A DNA stretch of 8,907 bases, taken from positions 1 through 8,907 of the forward strand of contig DAINCF010000288.1 of assembly GCA_036732565.1 (NCBI GenBank). The letters run 5' to 3'. Both the position numbers and the translations under genes were made by a program. This DNA comes from JAIVJN01 sp036732565 (lineage in GTDB: Bacteria > Acidobacteriota > Vicinamibacteria > Vicinamibacterales > UBA2999). The notes under the pieces were generated by a model. It saw only the letters and a program-made list of their open reading frames with translations. It ran no database searches and was not told where the DNA came from. Each line of letters begins with the position of its first letter. Positions within the stretch are counted from its first letter, which is position 1. Of this stretch, positions 5,003 to 8,907 are shown piece after piece.

Positions 5003-7561
5003 ATGAGGCGCGGCCGACGGGCACTGGACACCCTCGACGACGACATCCGCGACCACATCGAGCGAGAAACGCGCGAGAACCTCGATCGCGGAATGACGCC
5101 AGAAGAGGCGCGTCGTCAGGCCCTGCTGAAGTTCGGCAATGTCGTCTTGGTGAAGGAGGATACGCGCGCTATCTGGGAATGGCAGCGGGTACAGCAACTG
5201 GCGCAGGACAGTTGGTACGCGATTCGTATTCTCCGGCGCCGTCCTGTGTATGCCCTGCTCTCGGTGCTCACGCTTGCTCTCGGCATCGGCGGTACATCTG
5301 CCGTATTCGGTGTGGCGCACGGCGTGCTGCTGAGCCCGCTGCCCTACGCGCATGAACGCGAGCTCGGCGTCTTCTGGATGAAGACCGACTGGACGCACGA
5401 AGAGTACCTGCACGTTCGCGGACGGACGCCTGGGTTCCGGCAGGTGGCGCTCTACCGCCAGCGGGACGCGATGCTCCGCCCCGGCGGAGGACCCGCGCGC
5501 CTGGTGCCGAGTGTCTCTGCATCGTCCGAGCTCCTCGACGTGCTCGGCGTCACCCCCTTATTCGGACGAGGATTCCATGAGGGCGACGACGTCCCGGGTG
5601 CCGAGCGTGTTGCCCTGCTGAGTTTTGGCTTGTGGCAGGAACTGGGGGGCAATCCGTCCATCATCGGCAGACACGTGATGCTCGATGGCCGTCCGCGCAC
5701 GGTGATCGGCGTGATGCCGCGCGGGTTCTGGTTCCCCGATCCCTCGGTCCGCATCTGGACGCCTGAGCCGCTGAGAGCGGACTCCAGCAGTTGGAATTCC
5801 ACACTCATCGGCCGCGTGACGCCCAATCAGGACGTTCGGGCAATGGCGGCGCCACTCTCGCAACTGGCCGCGATGCTCGACGAGCGTTTCGACTACACCG
5901 CGCGGCGGGACAAGACGAGGGACCGACGGATCACGCCGGTGCGCGACGACGTGCTCGGACCGATGCAACCGGCGCTGCTCGCAACGCTTGCCGCCACCGC
6001 GCTGATTCTCCTGATCGGGTGCGCCAACGTTGCCGCCCTGGTGCTCGGGCAAGTCGACACGCGATCGGCCGAGTTTGCGGTTCGTTCGGCACTTGGGGCG
6101 AACCGGCCGCGGCTGGCGCAGCAGCTGATCGTCGAGGTGCTGATCGTGACGGTCGTCGCTGGGACCTTGGGCGCCGTCCTGGCGCGGGTCGGCTACTCTG
6201 TCGTCACGGACGCGCTCCCGCTCGGTGCGTGGGCTTCGGCGGCGCCGGATTGGCGCGTGTTCGCGTCGGCAATGGCCCTCGCAACCATCGCGGCGTCGCT
6301 CGTCAGCCTCGTGCCCATCGTGTCGCTGTATCGAGGAGACTTGCGCAGCGTCTTGAGCGCAGCCCGGATGGGCGGAATCGAGGGACGGGGCGGGGGTTTG
6401 GAAAGCGGATTGGTCGTCACCCAGGTAGCGCTCGCTGTGATGATCGCCTCAGGTGCGGCGGTGCTCACTCGCAGTGTCGCCAACATGTACGCGGTCCAAC
6501 CTGGCGTGCGGCTGGATGGCGTCGCGGTCGTCGACGTGATGTTCGACGGCACGTTTGATCGTGCGAGCCGAGCGAAGACGCTCGACGAGATCGAGTGGGC
6601 GCTGCGTGAGCTTCCCGGCGTGACGTCCGTCGGCGCGGGGCAGAAGTTGCCGCTACGCGGCGGCGGGTATAGGGCGGGCCTGCGTATCGACGAACGCCCG
6701 GAAATCGAGGACGCGGCCACTGAATATCGAATCGTGACGCCTGGTTATCTCGAGAGCCTTGGCTTCGTCCTTCGCCGAGGCCGCGCGATCAGGAGCGACG
6801 ACCGGACCGGATCCGACCGTATCGTGGTCATCAACGAGACATTTGCCCAGAGGTACTTCCCAGGAGTCGATCCCATCGGCAGGTCGATCGGCGTCGACGG
6901 TGGCCAGGGACATGCGCGCATCGTCGGGGTCGTGACGGACGCCGCTGAAAACCGTCTAACCGACGCGGCCGAGCCGGTACGGTATGTCGCGTTGGCGCAG
7001 ATGCCCTGGATCGACGACGCACAGTCAATCGTCCTCCGCACCGCTCCCGGTGCCGCCGAGACGTCGCTCCTCGAACCGGTGCGGCGCACAGTCGCACGCG
7101 TGGCTCCCGCCGCCGCGGTGCAGCAGACGACGACGATGCGCCGCGTGCTCGACACGGCAGTCGGCCCAGCGCGCCAGATCGTGTTGTTGCTCTCACTCCT
7201 GACTGGGCTGGCCCTCATCCTGGGTGCAGTGGGCGTCTACGGGGTGATGACTCACTTTGCATCTCGCCGAAGGCGTGACTGGGCGATTCGCATCGCCATT
7301 GGGCTTCCCGGCTCGCGCGTAATCACTCAAGTTCTCGGGCACGGTGCGTTGCTGGTGTCAGCGGGGATTGCCGCGGGCATAGTGGGCGCGGCGATGCTCA
7401 CGCGTCTACTGTCATCGTTCCTCTTCGACGTCAGCGCGCTGGATCCCATCGCGTTCGCCACCGCAGGGGCGGCATTGTTCGGCGTCGGCGTAGCCGCAGC
7501 GTTTGTGCCCGCGCTACGCGCGGGAATGGCAGATCCATTGAAGGCTCTTCGCGAACAGTAG
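5003..7561 (+). CDS. ADOP family (MacB/FtsX-like) orphan ABC permease
   Basis: This 852-residue membrane protein has the ADOP layout. A soluble N-terminal prefix (1-70, with LDDDIRDHIERETRENLDRGMTPEEARRQALLKFG) comes first. Then come TM1 (about 81-110), a MacB-type periplasmic domain (about 111-315), and a first FtsX module with three segments (323-349, 373-400, 417-443). A second half follows: a TM at about 465-490, a second periplasmic domain (about 495-715), and a final FtsX module (727-752, 781-803, 815-840) ending in the typical DPLKALREQ. FtsX marks RSAEFAVRSALGA and RRRRDWAIRIAIG follow the first TM of each module. No ATPase is encoded nearby, hence 'orphan'. AGGAG at 4988-4992 lies 10 bases before the ATG, inside the padR end. 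It probably couples to an unlinked MacB-like ATPase or acts in efflux or mechanotransmission; the substrate is unknown. Confidence 0.92.
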   Translation: MRRGRRALDTLDDDIRDHIERETRENLDRGMTPEEARRQALLKFGNVVLVKEDTRAIWEWQRVQQLAQDSWYAIRILRRRPVYALLSVLTLALGIGGTSAVFGVAHGVLLSPLPYAHERELGVFWMKTDWTHEEYLHVRGRTPGFRQVALYRQRDAMLRPGGGPARLVPSVSASSELLDVLGVTPLFGRGFHEGDDVPGAERVALLSFGLWQELGGNPSIIGRHVMLDGRPRTVIGVMPRGFWFPDPSVRIWTPEPLRADSSSWNSTLIGRVTPNQDVRAMAAPLSQLAAMLDERFDYTARRDKTRDRRITPVRDDVLGPMQPALLATLAATALILLIGCANVAALVLGQVDTRSAEFAVRSALGANRPRLAQQLIVEVLIVTVVAGTLGAVLARVGYSVVTDALPLGAWASAAPDWRVFASAMALATIAASLVSLVPIVSLYRGDLRSVLSAARMGGIEGRGGGLESGLVVTQVALAVMIASGAAVLTRSVANMYAVQPGVRLDGVAVVDVMFDGTFDRASRAKTLDEIEWALRELPGVTSVGAGQKLPLRGGGYRAGLRIDERPEIEDAATEYRIVTPGYLESLGFVLRRGRAIRSDDRTGSDRIVVINETFAQRYFPGVDPIGRSIGVDGGQGHARIVGVVTDAAENRLTDAAEPVRYVALAQMPWIDDAQSIVLRTAPGAAETSLLEPVRRTVARVAPAAAVQQTTTMRRVLDTAVGPARQIVLLLSLLTGLALILGAVGVYGVMTHFASRRRRDWAIRIAIGLPGSRVITQVLGHGALLVSAGIAAGIVGAAMLTRLLSSFLFDVSALDPIAFATAGAALFGVGVAAAFVPALRAGMADPLKALREQ

Positions 7562-7699
7562 GGATGTGTGTTCCAGCACGCCAAGGTTGTCGCTCGCGGT
7601 CCGCGCATTCGTCGCGTCCACCTCTTCCGCACAATCACGAATGATCTGGACAGGTCGGCGCTCGTCGAGTGCGCGACGCGTTGCTAGAATCATCGCCAA
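7562..7699. other. Intergenic region between the ADOP permease and the acetylesterase
   Basis: No gene is assigned. On the minus strand 7568-7693 reads as a coding-like peptide (containing ILATRRALDE and DCAEEVDATNA) without a start, stop or family match, possibly a gene remnant or chance. On the plus strand TAGAAT (7685-7690) is a possible -10 box only 9 bases before the next ATG, which would give a nearly leaderless mRNA. No intrinsic terminator is visible after the permease. Confidence 0.4.
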
Positions 7700-8485
7700 A
7701 TGGCCCCCTGGGTTGCGTGGCTGGTGCCCTTGCTGCTGGTTGCCTGCGCCTCGAGTCCGCCGACGGCTCACCGGCTAGACCCGTCCCCGCGTGAGGCGGA
7801 GATCTGGTTGGCGATTGGCCAATCCAACATGGAAGTCCTTGCCGACCGCGTGCCGCGGGGCGCCGACCCTGTCGAGGTGCAGCAATTCGGTCACGACCCG
7901 CAATTCAACATCCCGGTGTGGACGCCCCTGAAGCGTGCCGGAAAGTTCTCCGAGGTCGCGGGGGAGTTCGCCGCGACACTTTCGAGGCTGCAGCGGCGTC
8001 GCGTGCGCATTATTGCGGCGGCCGTCGGCGGCACTGACTTAGCGTGTTGGGAACGGGGAGGAGACTGTTACGAGAATCAGCTGGCACGCGTACGCGCCGC
8101 GCGCGGCCCGATTGTCGGCGTCATCTGGTGGCAGGGCGAGACCGAGGCGATCGTTCAGGATCCGGCCGTCATCGCAACCTACGCAACGCGTCTGGAAGGA
8201 TTCTTCCAGTTGCTGCGATCGGACTTCCGCGCTCCCGGAATGCCGATCGTGATGGTGGGTCTGCAACGCTATTGCGGGGAGACGTCCGAAGTGGGATCGG
8301 CCGCCAGGTGCGACGAGCCGCCGGACTGGCAGACGATCCGGGCAGCTCAACATGCCGTCGCTGCCAACCTGCCGCGTGTCGCACTTGTCGATGTGAGTGG
8401 TTTCACATCGGGCGATTTGCATCCGATAGCACAGCTTCCCTTGATTGGCCGACTGCTGGCCGAGCAGGCCGCCAGGTTTCAGTAA
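7700..8485 (+). CDS. SGNH-type (SASA/CE6-like) carbohydrate acetylesterase lipoprotein
   Basis: This 261-residue protein has a lipoprotein signal: hydrophobic VAWLVPLLLVAC with lipobox Cys16. The mature enzyme should therefore be membrane-anchored outside the cytoplasm. The catalytic domain carries the SASA (sialate O-acetylesterase-like, DUF303) blocks: WLAIGQSNM (36-44, nucleophile Ser42), AAVGGTDLACW (107-117, oxyanion Gly), VIWWQGETEA (141-150), and GDLHP (238-242, catalytic Asp239 and His241). Cys pairs 116/123 and 192/204 could form disulfides, fitting export. The length is near that of single-domain CE6-type esterases. Such enzymes remove acetyl groups from xylan or other polysaccharides. 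The neighbouring sulfatase supports a role in modified glycans. There is no Shine-Dalgarno before the ATG; a TAGAAT box lies close upstream. The exact substrate is inferred only. Confidence 0.85.
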   Translation: MAPWVAWLVPLLLVACASSPPTAHRLDPSPREAEIWLAIGQSNMEVLADRVPRGADPVEVQQFGHDPQFNIPVWTPLKRAGKFSEVAGEFAATLSRLQRRRVRIIAAAVGGTDLACWERGGDCYENQLARVRAARGPIVGVIWWQGETEAIVQDPAVIATYATRLEGFFQLLRSDFRAPGMPIVMVGLQRYCGETSEVGSAARCDEPPDWQTIRAAQHAVAANLPRVALVDVSGFTSGDLHPIAQLPLIGRLLAEQAARFQ

Positions 8486-8512
8486 CCCGCCTCCGGCGAA
8501 GAGGTGGTATTC

Positions 8513-8692
8513 ATGAAGGACCGTTCGGGTTCCTTGATCGGCTTCGAGAAGCTTGACTTCGCTGCTGCACGCTGGTCTGAACGCGGTCGACACGGTGTGA
8601 TCGGCTGCTTCAGCACCGGTCTCCCGAGCGACCGAGATCACGTCGAATTGGCGCGCAGGTTCGGCATCGTGTGGGCATGGCTGTCGTGCTGA
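8513..8692 (+). CDS. Doubtful small ORF
   Basis: This is a 59-codon open frame with AAGAGG (8499-8504) placed 8 bases before its ATG and a stop 17 bases before the sulfatase GTG. The peptide (starting MKDRSGSLIGFEKLDF) matches no family I recognise and has no signal peptide or clear domain. It may be a real small gene between the esterase and sulfatase, or a chance frame with a lucky ribosome-binding site. I lean towards chance. Confidence 0.25.
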   Translation: MKDRSGSLIGFEKLDFAAARWSERGRHGVIGCFSTGLPSDRDHVELARRFGIVWAWLSC

Positions 8693-8698
8693 CGGAGT

Positions 8699-8703
8699 GG
8701 AGG
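8699..8703 (+). promoter_or_regulatory. Shine-Dalgarno site that favours the sulfatase GTG start
   Basis: GGAGG lies 6 bases before the GTG at 8710 and supports it over the in-frame ATG at 8677, which has no such site and would put a charged stretch (TEWRHR) in front of the signal peptide. Confidence 0.65.
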
Positions 8704-8709
8704 CATCGA

Positions 8710-8907
8710 GTGAAGGCTTCGTACCCATTCGTTTTCGCGGCCGCGCTCCTCGCAACCACGTGTACGGCGCCAGGCCCGACCGAAAACGCTGGGCCACCGG
8801 CCGCCCACGCGCGCCGACCGAACATCATTATGGTGCTCGTCGATGACATGCGATGGGACGATATGCGGATTGCCGGCCATCCGTTCATCGACACGCCGAA
8901 CATGAAC
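8710..8907 (+). CDS. Sulfatase, N-terminal part (truncated by window end)
   Basis: The first 66 codons of a sulfatase are present; the gene runs off the window. The N-terminus (KASYPFVFAAALLATTC) is a signal peptide, possibly of lipoprotein type with Cys18 in an imperfect lipobox. A short Pro/Ala linker follows, then RPNIIMVLVDDMRWDDM (36-52), the family's first conserved strand. Asp45 and Asp46 supply part of the calcium site. GHPFIDTPNM (57-65) is the usual sulfatase continuation before the substrate-binding region. The Cys/Ser-x-Pro-x-Arg active site that becomes formylglycine lies beyond the window, so its type cannot be read. The GTG start is chosen for the GGAGG 6 bases upstream. It is colinear with the SASA esterase, suggesting joint removal of acetyl and sulfate groups from exported or environmental glycans. 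Confidence 0.88.
   Translation, partial: MKASYPFVFAAALLATTCTAPGPTENAGPPAAHARRPNIIMVLVDDMRWDDMRIAGHPFIDTPNMN

Noticed and set aside
5791..6558. 255-codon plus-strand frame inside the permease gene
   Set aside because: Arg/Gly/Ala-rich shadow of the ADOP gene, whose frame has clear domains and membrane segments.

Overview
The window is high-GC bacterial DNA. The best taxonomic clue is the PadR regulator plus large MacB/FtsX-like permease with no ATPase at 4642-7561. This arrangement is typical of the ADOP (acidobacterial duplicated orphan permease) family, so I infer a soil-type Acidobacteriota (perhaps Vicinamibacteria-like) genome. That placement rests on family knowledge; the window holds no rRNA or other marker gene.

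Left part (1-2238). After 439 bases without a convincing gene, which hold a strong 12-bp hairpin (199-235), comes a compact type II toxin-antitoxin pair. It has a DUF433 antitoxin (440-661) and a DUF5615 PIN-like toxin (645-965) that overlap by 17 bases, with a perfect 14-bp palindrome just upstream (413-426). Converging on it is a secreted protein of the erythromycin-esterase/ChaN/TraB-like type (972-2009, minus). At 2195-2238 lies a clean 3' fragment of a tRNA-Cys(GCA) gene, from the anticodon loop to CCA, with no matching 5' half. This is the usual scar of tyrosine-recombinase integration into a tRNA gene. Its orientation suggests that the DNA to the left, including the toxin-antitoxin pair and the esterase-like gene, is the end of an integrated island.

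Middle part (2239-4600). A minus-strand pair encodes an alpha/beta hydrolase (2747-3598) followed 6 bases later by a DUF1330 protein (2387-2740). About 420 bases without a convincing gene follow, then an unrecognised minus-strand protein (4022-4600) with a C-terminal glycine-rich motif resembling allene-oxide-cyclase-like barrels.

Right part (4601-8907). A 41-base divergent intergenic region carries an 8-bp perfect inverted repeat and overlapping promoter-like boxes on both strands. It precedes padR (4642-4998) and the ADOP permease (5003-7561), which form a two-gene operon. Further right are a lipoprotein-type SGNH/SASA carbohydrate acetylesterase-like protein (7700-8485), a doubtful small ORF (8513-8692), and the N-terminus of a secreted sulfatase (8710 to the window end). 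The esterase and sulfatase together suggest processing of acetylated and sulfated glycans outside the cytoplasm.

Nothing here amounts to a clearly new multi-gene system. The most informative signals are the tRNA-Cys att scar, the shared PadR-side operator/promoter, and the palindrome in front of the toxin-antitoxin operon.
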